From Aquatica leii (lineage: Eukaryota; Arthropoda; Insecta; Coleoptera; Lampyridae): DNA of 64,000 bases. The stretch spans positions 84,043,389 through 84,107,388 of the forward strand of contig CM069435.1 of the NCBI GenBank assembly GCA_035610365.1. The letters are read 5' to 3'. The notes below the pieces were generated by a model that made no database searches, was not told where the DNA came from, and saw nothing but the letters and a program-made list of their open reading frames with translations. The position numbers and the translations under genes are program-made. Every line of letters starts with the position of its first letter. Position 1 is the first letter of the stretch. Shown here piece by piece: positions 21,007-32,393 of this stretch.

Positions 21007-24000
21007 ATGGACGCTTCAATAAGTGACCATGTTGCACTTTTACTTCCATCAGACGTGTACGGAGATTCCAAAAAAACGAGAAGCTTTTGGAGGGTAATTC
21101 TCATAAATTATTTAGTCAATTAATTAAACGTTAATTGTAGTGGTGGAACCAGCTATCGAGATTTCAGCGTAGTTTAATTTATATGTTTGTTATTGCCGTA
21201 CTATTTACCATTTTATACTTTCTGCCTGGAAATTCAGAGAATGTTGTTGTTGATGTTGAAAAACCGGAAGCAAATACTATTAAAAAGGACGTATTAAGTA
21301 ACATAAGGAACGATCCCAGAGATGTTGAGAATGATTTTAACGAAATAGAAAATGAAAATCAAGTATTAGAGGAACCTGGAGATGTACAAATCGATGATAT
21401 TAATAATTCTAAGCACGTATTAGCACGTCCAAACATTGGTGTTCAATTTCCTGGTATGGATTATATAATAATTAGTTGATTTACGAATTAGTATTTTAGA
21501 GCCTTTGGGCGAAAGACAAGAAGCTGTCGTTGAAGCTTTTAAACATGCCTGGAAAGGTTATAAACGTTTTGCTTGGGGACACGATCATTTAAAACCAATT
21601 TCTGAGACTTACCACGACTGGTTTGGATTAGGACTTACTTTAGTCGATTCTTTGGATACTATGTATCTAATGGGGTTAAAAAAAGGTTGTAATATAGATT
21701 TTTTTTGTTGTAAAACTAGGCTTGTGTAGAATTTTTAGAGGCTAAGGATTGGGTCGAGAACCATTTACATTTTGATAAGAATCGTGATGTAAATTTGTTT
21801 GAAGTTACTATACGAGTACTTGGGGGTTTGTTGAGTATTTTTCACTTGAGCGGGGATAAAATGTTTCTTAATAAGGCTGTAAGCTATTCGTTAATTTATA
21901 AATTTTAGTTTACAGTGTTTATTTTATAGCTGGATTTGGGTGATCGTTTACTGCCATGCTTTGAAACGCCTAGTGGGATTCCCTACTCTGATATTAATTT
22001 ATTTTCGTCAAAGGCACATGCTCCAAAGTGGTCACCAGACAGTAGCACCTCTGAAGTAACGACTATACAATTAGAGTTTAAAGATTTAAGTAGAAGTACT
22101 GGGATTCCAAAATACGAGGTACGTAATTTATTATGTAAGTTCTCATATGATTGATAATTTCTCGTGTTTTAAGTACCAATTCAAGTATTTTTTTGCATTA
22201 TCTAATCTAAAAATAAATATTAAGTACATTTCCATGTTTGTATAATAATATTTAAATTTCAATGCATAACTTGATTAAGAATGCTTGTGTTTACCTTCTT
22301 TCCACATAAATCGCAAATTAATTTTTTAAAAACTAAGGTGTATCTGTTGTATAAATATTCTCCGATTTACCACAATTTTTTTTTATATATTTGCATATAT
22401 TTGTTTTTTAGGAAGCTGTGTCAAAAGTGGCTCATCACGTACATACGTTGGAGAAAAAAGACGGTTTAGTTCCTATATTTATTAATGCTAATTCTGGTCA
22501 ATTTAGAATGCACTCCACTATAACCTTAGGAGCAAGAGGTGATAGCTACTACGAATACCTTCTGAAGCAGTGGATACAAACGGGTAAAACCGTCGATTAT
22601 TTAAAAGACGACTATATCGAAGGTATAAGTGGAGTGCAAAAACATTTAGCCGAAAGAACAGTCCCAAATAGTTATCTTTTTATCGGAGAACTTTTGGTGG
22701 GAGGAAAAGATTTTAAACCGAAAATGGATCATTTAACTTGTTACTTGCCTGGAACTCTAGTCTTGGGGGTACATCACGGCATGCCCGACAGTCACATGAA
22801 GCTAGCCGAAGAACTATTGGCCACTTGTTATCAAACGTACGTGCAGCAACCGACGTTTTTGGCACCAGAAATTACGTATTTTAATATACACGTAAGTTCT
22901 TTTTTTTGATTTGCTTTACTCAAACTTTGATAATAGTGCTTCAAAAAGTATCGTTAATAATTTTAATTTTGGAATGAAAAAAAACTAATGTTTATGATTA
23001 TAAGCGACTTTCGGCTTAGACCGCGTCGTAGTAAAACACCCAGACTTAGGCTTGGTCATAGCCTCTTCTTGAGAGCCAAAACAAGAAGTAGAACTAGGCC
23101 TTTGCCGTATTGTCGTTCGTGAACCCAAACAAACTGACATTTCGCAAGACATTGCAGCTTGTTGCATCTTCAGAGTGGTAAATGTCGAGTGACATCTTCT
23201 GAAGAAGCTGACAGCATCATCAGCGAAACGTTAAGTGAAAGTTTTGTGACGCGGCAACACCCGAAAAACAGTGCTACATTATACAAGCTGATACAAGAAA
23301 ATCAATTTCTAGTGTTAGCAACTAGACGAAATATTACATAATGTAGTATAGGATAACTATGGTTTTTGGTCATACCATACCATGCCAACACTTGATATTA
23401 ATCGCTTTGTATAACAACGCTTGGAGAAAAGATTGATGTGAGACAAAGGTGCGATAGTGCCGGCGAGGAACCGAGTTGTAAAGAGGGCTGATGAGTAAGA
23501 GATCTAAAAAACAGAAAAACAGAGATACAAAAGAAAAGACAACAAACAACTGGAAAAGAAAATACGAGATCTTTTTACGCAGGAGTAAGAAGCGGTAAGG
23601 GAGAGTATATGCGCATATTTCACGTGGACGGTTCCCGTCAGATAACAACACTGTCGAGTAAAACGGAGGTTGTAATATCCTGACTGCCTGGATAGTAATT
23701 TCGAAAAACGGCCAACGATAGAATCAAGTCACCGAAATAGAAGTGTGAACAAAATTATAAAAACATTTAAAAAACGACGCATTGAATCATTAATCAATCC
23801 ATGGACATCCACGACAGTGTTGTGTTAAGTTCGTTATACACTGCTTACTATAGGTGGGAAGGCTGTAGTAGGTTAAATAAAACTCAGCAAAAAAATAAAT
23901 ATGTTAACAGGTTTAAATCTCAACTTATAAACACGTGCACAAACATCATTATATTAAACAGAAGAAGAGTTAGTTAACGGCTAACTAGTAGATACTGAGG

Positions 24001-27000
24001 TTCTAGTTACGGAAGCTGAGTTGAAGTGTCTGTATAAATAAACGTGGACTAAAAATAGAAATGTATAATAAACACACAATAATATATCAAACAAATATTA
24101 TAAAATGTATGGTTCATTATCATGGACGCAACCTACCGCGACTTTAATACATAAAAGCAGGCACTTGTCTATATCATAGATACACTACGTCACATAAAAG
24201 TAGTCCTCATACTATGAGAACTACTTGCAACCACACGCTGTTTGTTCATCACGGTAAATAAGATATTAGATTACATTTTACAAGGCAATGCTTTTGTTTT
24301 ACCAAAACCAAGAAAACGTGTTGTTTCTAAAATGGTGGAATTTTAACAGAAAATGTTTAAACATTACAGTCAATTTTCTCATCTGTTACGTTAGCTAACT
24401 GTATACATTTACTTACATACCTATAAATAACACAAAACACAAAGAAAACCAAACATTACACAAGTTTCATATTATCCATGCTGATTGTACTGCCGGTCAG
24501 AACCCTTCTGCTTCGACGTTCCATCCCCAGCGTACGCAATTTCTTAAAACGAATTATAACATTTTTGTAGTTATTGGCCTTTTCCGAGGTCTTTTCGCCA
24601 GATGACGATGCTTACGTAATTTCGTGTGTCTTTAATTGGATTTAAATTTAAACTGGTCATCTCAGACTTTATATCGATTAAAGACGGACATCCATAAAAT
24701 GAAAACAACACTGTTACTTTTACAGTCAGCTGAAATGGTCAAAATAATAAATCGTACCTAGCGAAGAAATTGTATACGTTGACTATGATAAAATAAAGAA
24801 AACAATAGTCGAGCTTCGTAATAAAGTTCGTGACAACTGGGACCAGTATGAAGGAGTGCAATGACATTAGAGTACAAGGAGGAAGTTTTTTGTCTGGGGA
24901 TTGAGTATGGTTCTATAACTTCTCAAGAGGTTATTCGTGGAAAATCTAACGTAGAAAGTACGAGGTACTTCTAAAACTACTCGACCTAACAAAGAAAACA
25001 CAATAAATTATACGAAAATATATCTATTTTTTTACATACATACACTTTTTCAGTTACGGTTAATAGCCATGAAACGCAGTTTCAAATTCTTCACTATTAG
25101 CCAATCATTTACCACCTACTTTTCAAGTTTGCAAACAAAATAATCTGAGAGGGCTAGGGCGTAAGTACAAAATTCGTACTTAAAAATCATTGATTTTGTC
25201 ATTTTGGTCGTGGAGATAACGATTGTATGAGCTAGTGCATTGCCTTGATAAAACAAAACTTTTTTCCCAAATGCAACCGTTTTTCTTGAGTTCATTACTC
25301 AAACGCTGCAATAAGTTTGCATACTACGGTTGATTGTTTTTCTTTTTTGAAAATGGACAATAAAAATTATCTCACGCGCATCTCAAAAAACTCCTCGTCT
25401 TTACTTTTCAGTGTATTGTTTTGATTGTTCTTTCGTCTCAGGTGAGAAGTAATTACCCTCATCATCTTACGCACAGCTTTCTCATGTTTTAATTTTTAGT
25501 CAATATGTGACGTACAAATTGGGGAGGTAAGAAAAAAAATTGTAGATGTTTGGCTTAACGTTCGCCTAGCTTCGCCGCAGATGGTAGTGAGTCGGATTGT
25601 TAGCGAACAGCAACAGCATCTTTTCTTACGGGTACTAATAGAACGAACGTCTAGGCTAGAGAAAAGGAAATATCCCAGACCCGCAATCCTCTCAAATACA
25701 TCAGTAATAATACAATTGCTAATATAAGAAAATAACAGTGTCGGTTATTTTTAATGGTCCCGTGGCTACGCCATTGTTATCATTAGTATTATTACATAAA
25801 TACACAAAAAAAAAAGAAACAAACAACAAGGCTATTATAGACCTTGGAAGTAGGTGATTTAGTATACCGGCACAATGGACAAACGGTAGTATTTACTGTA
25901 AACACCTACGCGAAATTTATCTAACGTACTATCTACCCGTAGCCTTGACGTCAAGCTTAGGAGTGAGATGCCGAGATGGGTTTGGATTACCCGGTAACAA
26001 CAAACAAAACATCGTCGCGTACTTCATCTACAATTAGAAATTCTTTTATTAAAGTAGTGAAATTAATGAAAGTTAATTAATAAGATTACAGTCGGAGTAA
26101 AATTTTAACGAAGCGCACATAACATGGAACATTTTCTTATATTTAAAGTAATTACTTCGTTAACTTAATCGTTACAATCGACGGCAACGCTTCCATTGTT
26201 GAAAGCGGGACGGCGATACGGGATACTCTACACTCTACAGCACGCGATCGATTAGAGGTAGAGGTCGTGCTTTCTCCCCAGTTTATTCATCGTTGAAATA
26301 ATGGAACATAAATAGCTTGTTCTCGGAGAATATGGTTGGAGACAGAACCAGAACGTGTTAACAGGAGGTAACCATACCAGTTATACGTCAATGAACTGTA
26401 CAGAGCGATCCATAAAAGTCTATCTATATCAATTCGTAACCGCGAAACACCGTAAACTATAAACAGATTCCCAATCCGCAATCAATAAAATTATCCACAG
26501 CAATTGAGCCATATTAGATATTCCCAGAAGCAAGCCATAAAAGCTATAATAACAAGAACTAGTTGGTAACTCACGTTTACCGCGTTTTAATACTACCCTA
26601 CAATATGATCTTCGAGCAGGCGATTCGAAATATTAGTGAGTCGTCTCACCCACTTTCACATACGGAATAGCATTTATAAGCCAGATGTTGATTGATGACA
26701 AAATCTCATTATCCCTTACCAATCCTTTTGCGTTTTAACGCCGGCGTATCTAAAATCGAAATTGACCGGAAATGTTTTTGGAAAATGAACTACAACCTGA
26801 CGACGTAAGACACAAACCAAATTTCTCGTCAGGTATTCGTACGTCGGCGGTGGCAAAGTTGCTTATCCGTCCAGTCGAAAAGAATTGCAAACTACATTTT
26901 CGCCGTTACAAATATCCGGAATAGAACGCACTTTTTAGTCGATCGCCATCTAATAACATTTTGTGGATTTTACTGTTGTAAACGAAGGAGTAAACTCCCT

Positions 27001-28127
27001 CAGTGTCGAAACAAGCTTTATTCTTGTATTGGATAAACTGGGACCTTCCAAATGAAAGTATTACAGCAAACAACGATGACCAGTTTTTTCCATGTTTACA
27101 AAATTACTGAGAGCGTTCAGTATTGATCGCTGCCAATGAAATACTAAACATAACGTCTTCAACCTTGAAACTTAAGCTTTATATGGTTGAAGCTTTCTAG
27201 CGCAGTCATTCTTTTAAAACAACACTGCCATCTCTAAAACTAAAGATTTAACCGTTTGGCACCTTACGCTGAAGACAACGAATGAAGATATAAAGAGTTT
27301 AATTCTGTATATGGTAGAACGAGCATAGCTCGATTTCGATTTATTTTTGAGTTCCATCGTTATTTGACGTTCCAAAAGATTATTCTCTACTTCCTTGTGT
27401 TGGGTAAGGTTTGAGAATGTCTGAAGGGATGCCAGATCGTTCAGGGATGCTGGAGATGGTTTTTTATGATACGGTAATAGAAACTATGGTGTGTGCCCTT
27501 AAACTACAACGTTATTTAAAATCTACAGTCTACTATGATTCACAACACGACGGAGTGTAAAGTTCCTATGTGTCGCTATAAAAGTCAATCAACGAAGCAG
27601 TTGATAGTTTTAGAACATAAATATTACTAAACGTGAGTTTTACGCGTTATTTAAATAAATATTCAAGTCCAGTTTATTTAATTGTGACTCTGAATCACGT
27701 TACATTACTTTAAAAAAATATTTTTACTACTATTAGTAATTTTTCGTTTCAATACTATAATTTTCAGGGTGAAAACTCGAACGACATGTACGTGAAAACG
27801 AACGACGCTCACAATTTATTGCGACCGGAATTTATCGAAAGCTTGTGGTACATGTACCAAATAACTAAGAATACGACATATCAAGAATGGGGTTGGAACA
27901 TCTTTCAGGCTTTCGAAAAATATACCAAAGTTGTTAATGGTTACACGTCAATTGGTAATGTACGTAATACGGCGAACGTGCGACCCAAAGATTTAATGGA
28001 ATCATTTTTTCTTAGCGAAACTTTAAAGTATTTGTATTTGTTGTTTAGTAATAACCCTAAACTATTAGATATTGACAAGTATGTAGTGAATTCGGAAGCG
28101 CATCCACTTCCTATATATTCGTCGTGA
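21007..28127 (+). CDS. MAN1B1: ER mannosyl-oligosaccharide 1,2-alpha-mannosidase (GH47, MAN1B1 type), 7 exons
   Basis: Class I alpha-mannosidase of glycoside hydrolase family 47, which trims Man9GlcNAc2 on N-glycoproteins in the ER/early Golgi. Exons: 21007-21093, 21141-21453, 21500-21685, 21730-21878, 21930-22118, 22412-22891, 27768-28127, all GT-AG, 1764 nt, 587 aa. Type II membrane topology: a 29-residue start, then [10 protein letters not shown] and a hydrophobic segment (about 42-57), followed by an acidic stem to about residue 135. GH47 motifs in order: [72 protein letters not shown], the second conserved Cys in [40 protein letters not shown] and EAHPLPI. The Ca-binding Thr before EAHPL is Ser577 here. 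The start at 21007 is chosen because only this frame splices into WWNQLSRF. Confidence 0.92.
22985..23345. repeat. Possible Penelope-type terminal repeat fragment in intron
   Basis: The words CTTCTGAAGAAGCTGACAGC and CAGCGAAACGTT, followed by GACGCGGCAACACCCGAAAA, resemble the terminal repeats of Penelope-like elements (my recollection of the family style, not an alignment). A plus reading 23159-23341 and a minus reading 22985-23167 carry no known domain. Confidence 0.35.
24285..24380. repeat. Dispersed repeat shared with 29955-30055
   Basis: Both places read TTTTACCAAAAC, then AAGAAAACGTGT, then GTTTCTA and TGG-ATTTTAA in the same order and orientation. The second copy adjoins the degraded gag-protease element, so this may be another piece of that retroelement. 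Confidence 0.5.
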
Positions 28128-28488
28128 TTAAAGCAATAGTCAATTTTTATTATTTTTCTAGTCTTAATGAGAAAGCTTGTAAGTTTTAGAAAATTAGAAG
28201 TTTTATATTCAGTACTTCCACACATTCACTAAAATCACACGTTCAGTAATAGACTGATGTTAACAGTATAAGAAAAAAGAACACAGCAGTATTAGAACGT
28301 ATTTTCACACAGTATTGGTTTTTTTTAACAATCGTGGAACTAAATTACATAATAATGTTTTTGTATGTTGTGAATGTTGTTGACTAACACAATGTTTGTG
28401 ATTGTTGGACTTTGGAGAAATTTTAGTCTGCGAGTTTTATTTATTGCCGTAAAAACCATTAAAGGAACCACTGAAATATTTGACTGTT

Positions 28489-28494
28489 AATAAA
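28489..28494 (+). promoter_or_regulatory. Candidate polyadenylation signal AATAAA of the mannosidase gene
   Basis: Canonical hexamer about 360 bp after the stop codon at 28127, in a GTTAATAAAACC context. AATAAA is common in AT-rich DNA, so this is only plausible. Confidence 0.35.
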
Positions 28495-28504
28495 ACCAGT
28501 GATT

Positions 28505-28553
28505 CGATTTTAGAGTAAAACGTACTTAACTAAATTTGTTTACTCTAAAATCG
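28505..28553. repeat. Perfect 15-bp inverted repeat (hairpin) after the mannosidase 3' end
   Basis: CGATTTTAGAGTAAA at 28505-28519 is the exact reverse complement of 28539-28553, with a 19-nt loop. It lies about 10 bp after the candidate polyadenylation signal. Confidence 0.7.
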
Positions 28554-29317
28554 AGCAAATTTTATCCCGGTGTTAGGATTGATTGCACCTACCGCTTTTA
28601 TTTATACCTTGCATTTTTGTAGATGCAATCAATGTAGGTGGTTACTGTCATACGTCCATTAATTAATTTTGTAAAATAAGTAGTTGTTATCTAGGTTTAC
28701 CTTTTCTAAGTAATAAAATGCATTCCGTTTTTATTACGCGATGAAAGCTTCCAAGTCACGAATGCATTTTCTTATGATAAATTGTTGTGTAATTCGTTTT
28801 AGCAAATTGGGTAGCTAATCGTTGCTCATTTAACAATAAGTATATGATGGATTGTATAATTTTTTCTAATTGTTGATTTTTGCTCTCACTATAAAAATTT
28901 ATAAGTTTGAATTACCAAGTACTTGTAGTTGTAAGTATTGTTTTTAATAGTGGTTTTTATAGTGGGATTTTTTAAATCTTGTCGGTATTTATTAGTATTG
29001 TAAATAAATTGGTATTATGTTGTCTTTTTTTGTATAGTTACTTATTGAAAATGAACAATAACGCTTTATTATTATGTTTCAATGTGCATTTCTTTATTAT
29101 CCTTATCCTTTTTTTATTTTGTAATTTATCCTAACGAGAATGTTAAAACTTTTTATTTATTTAATTGATTGACGACATAATGGTTTAAATCAAGTTACAA
29201 TTTTATGGACTTGAAAAACCATCAAAGAGAAAAATCAAAAAGTCGAGGATTTTCTTTTTTTTCTAAGTTTTTTATCAACTAATCAACAGATACAATTCTG
29301 CATGAAAAATTAACAAT

Positions 29318-29787
29318 ATTGAAACAATCCCCGAAACCTCAAGAATATTCCGAGACGATTTACGAAACCGACAGAATATTCCAGTCGAGGATAAGACGAA
29401 AATATAAAATGTAAACGAATGAAATCGGAAATAAATAAGTGCTTATACGCTGCTTTCACTTGTGTGCCAGTACAGATAAATAGAAATGACTTCAAATTAT
29501 CTTTTCTGCGAGAGTTACAGGTTACAGTGTTATATAAATTACTCGAGTAAGTTTTTATTGTATGTTTGATATTAGTATATTGTTATAAACTTACATTTTA
29601 ATTTATTAGAGTTTATACACGATTAAACAAATAACAAAATTTGCTAAAATAAAGCAATAAACTAAGAAAATTATAACTAATTAATAAAATAATAAGTTAC
29701 TAAAGTAATTTATATATCAGACTAAAGTTGATTTATATAAACACTGATATAACCCACTTAAGTTTCAAAATTAAACCCGGGAATCAA
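29318..29787 (+). repeat. Putative solo LTR of a Gypsy-like element with adjacent PBS-like motif
   Basis: Starts TGAAACAATCCCCG, has a TATAAAATG box (about 29402), a TTACAGTGTTATA segment similar to one in the LTR at 6839, and ends before an A-run followed by TGGCGACG (about 29796), which resembles a retroelement primer-binding site. No coding region follows in this orientation. Boundaries are tentative. Confidence 0.35.
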
Positions 29788-30059
29788 AAAAAAAATGGCG
29801 ACGTCTTACTGTAGCTGTGAATGTTAACCCCCTTCCCTTTTTTTGTACATTATAATAAGTTGTAAAAAAATATTGTTTAATATTCTACATACATTGATTT
29901 TGAAATGCACCATACACATAAAACAATTGACTCGACAAAATTGAATTGGCCGCCAATACGTTGGTTTTACCAAAACAAAGAAAACGTGTAATGTTTCTAT
30001 AACGCTGGCATTTTAATACAAATAAGTGCAGTTACAGGAATATCAATTTTCTTGAAAAT

Positions 30060-32393
30060 CGCGTCTTCGGTGTCCGAAAACTAGATCCGCACCTTTCTTT
30101 AGGTATGCACCCGGTGGCAACTCGGTGTATGGCCGTCCAATGGTCACGTCTACGGACTGCACGCCGTCGTTTACCACCCAAACTTTAACTTCGGCACTAA
30201 CTCAGTCGATTTCCATCATCACATCGGCTTTCGAGTTACAAACTACGGCGTTGCGTTCTTGTCCTCCACCGTGCAGGTACTGCTACTACCATCGATCATT
30301 CCCGTGACTCGCTACCGGTCGTTTATCTTCACGTCCTTCAGACACTTTATGATTTTCGTGTCATCGATGGTCAGCACTTGGGCATCGGCACTATGTTGTG
30401 TTTTTCTTTTAGGTTTGTCACATTCTCGCGAAATATGTTCATATGTGTTGCAATTAAAACACTTTGGTTATCCTTGTTAGTTATACCTAGGTGCTGCTCG
30501 TGGTTTTGGTTTTCCATCGGTAGGTTTGTCTATCTGCGTTTTCACTCCACTGCTCGCGTTTTCAGCCGGTGCACTTGATTTTATGAGTACACAATGGTTT
30601 AGGGCACTCGTTTTTTGGACTCGTTCCAACTTCACGATGTCTTGTAACAACGTGTCCGCGTCACAATGCTGCCTCGTCATTAACGCATATTTTACGTTGT
30701 TTACCACGAGTTTGTTCCTATCGTTCGTTAAATGTTAAACTTCAGGTCGATGCACATTTTATTTTTCTCATAAAACTAATTACACTTTTCATAGCTCCCG
30801 GTTGTCTCTTCTTCATCTTTTCCCATCCCTAGTAGAGCAAAACGTTTCTAAATCATTTACACTTGTAACATTTTTAATACGCTTAAATGGTACATTAAAA
30901 CGTTTATAAAACGTTTTCAAATCAATGTCATACTGCTTCAAAAGCGAATCCGAACATTGTTTTTTAGACGGTTTTTGAAGCGCATACAAATCGATTTCAG
31001 AAATAATACCAAAATTGACTGAAAAATTATTGCCTAAATCGTGTTTGTAACATTTTCAGTTAGTTTCCACTAAATATTAAACGTTGATGTCCAAAATAAT
31101 TTACGGGGTTATCTACGTAACGTTGCAGAATAATACACAGTTATCATCTTTTAATGTTTCTAGAAACGATTTATACGTACATTTTTTGAATGATTTGTAT
31201 TTGTATTTCCAAAACTATACATATGAAACCGCTAAACTTAATACAAAAAGCTATTAGATAGCTTTGTTTTTTGACGATTCAGTATTAATCCATTGGGACA
31301 AAATAGCGAGCCAAACTCGTGGTATGTAACCTTTGCCAAACGTAGAAATAACGAGTCTCACTCGTGATACTTACTTATATTTTTTGGTTCTTTATAAAGC
31401 AATATATCAAATGACGTTTTTTATTCGTTAAACAAGTCCAATCGGCCGTCAAGATCAAGTTCTAGCAAGTTTTCCTATCCTATATTTTGAACGCATAATA
31501 GCATTATTTTGAAATTGAATTTTATAATCGTTGCAAACCCCGCCTGTGTAAACGTTCCAAAAACATTTCAAAAAATCGTTTTTTGAACGTATACTTTCCT
31601 TATTTTGGGTTTAAACTTAATAATCGTTCCAATGCTATTTTAAGAAACAATTTAATAAATTAAATGAACATGAATAAGTAACGACTCTAGTTATCATTTT
31701 TAGAAGTGTTTTAAAACATTTCAAGAATGATTTAGGAAATGATTTATAGAAACATTGCAAAGGGCGGACATTTATCAAATTTAAGACAAGTGTGAAACGA
31801 TTCTAGTATATTTCTTTATTTCATAAAAATCGTTTTAAAAATGTTGCAGAAATGAATTTTTCTACTAGGGATCGGTCTGTCGTGCTCGTGGTGCGGTTGC
31901 ATGTCTTCCAAAAAGCTTCCGCAAAGTCGTTTCAAGTGTTGACCTCAGCTCGTCGAGCGTCGTACCAGCCTTTCGCTGCATTCTTTTCTAGCTTTATCGA
32001 GTATGACTAGTGATGAAGGAGTCCTTTGATGATGCCGTCCAGCCAGTCCATATAGTTTTTGTCCCGTAGTCTTCTCCCTCAAACGTGCTGATATTTTTCG
32101 TCAGATCGGACATTACCTGAAACATCGTCGACTGTGCCGCTTGCGGTTTGCATCGCCGCCATTGCCATTTTTGTTAGTTTTCTAAACGCTTCGGTTTGGG
32201 ATTTTATAATTACAAGCATTTCCTGTGCGTACTCGTAATTACACATTTCTACTTCAGCTTGATTTATCTGCGCGTGCCCGTTGCTGTTTTCTAGGCCATT
32301 GTCCGTTCGTGTTTCGTTTTTTGCCATCTTGGATGCCACTTTTGACGCTTTGTCAGGATTTTTGGTTTTCCAGAGTTTCACTACAGAACTCAC
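30060..32393 (-). mobile_element. Degraded LTR-retroelement gag-protease remnant, split by a TIR element
   Basis: Minus-strand gag starting at 32393. The N-terminal part (32393-32079) is a hydrophilic region, and the following frames contain ERWYDARRAEVNT-like gag core pieces to about 31875. The reading then resumes at 30826 (EKMKKRQ) after the inserted element. A 76-codon piece at 30707-30477 continues gag (VMTRQHCDADTLLQDIVKLERVQ). A zinc knuckle C-x2-C-x4-H-x4-C lies at about 30420-30465 on the minus strand. Downstream an MIDGSSSTC segment looks like a degenerate aspartic protease active site, and VTIGRPYTELP like its C-terminal half. Stops and frameshifts are frequent. RT is not seen. Confidence 0.65.
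30827..31870. mobile_element. 1044-bp TIR element inserted in the gag remnant, 2-bp AT target duplication
   Basis: Ends CCCTAGTAGA (30827-30836) and TCTACTAGGG (31861-31870) are exact inverted repeats, flanked by AT on both sides. Removing the element plus one AT restores an uninterrupted gag reading across the junction, which supports the boundaries. The interior has many short CGTTTnTAAA / TTTAnAAACG words but no coding frame. Superfamily not assigned; an AT duplication suggests an ISL2EU-like mechanism, which is a guess. Confidence 0.75.

Larger units (their letters stand above)
22892..27767 (+). other. 4.9-kb intron 6 of the mannosidase gene
   Basis: The first four introns of the gene are 44-51 bp and intron 5 is 293 bp; this one is about a hundred times longer than the smallest. 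It contains a Penelope-terminus-like fragment (about 22985-23340), a patch near 24285-24380 shared with 29955-30055, and otherwise AT-rich sequence without coding signal. Growth by transposon insertion is the simplest explanation. Confidence 0.8.
28128..29317. other. 3' flank of the mannosidase gene and intergenic DNA
   Basis: Holds a candidate polyadenylation signal (28489) and a perfect hairpin (28505-28553). Otherwise AT-rich without a recognisable gene. Confidence 0.4.

Noticed and set aside
20795..21049. 84-codon minus-strand reading
   Set aside because: Overlaps the first exon of the mannosidase in antisense and has no domain; part of it mirrors promoter sequence.
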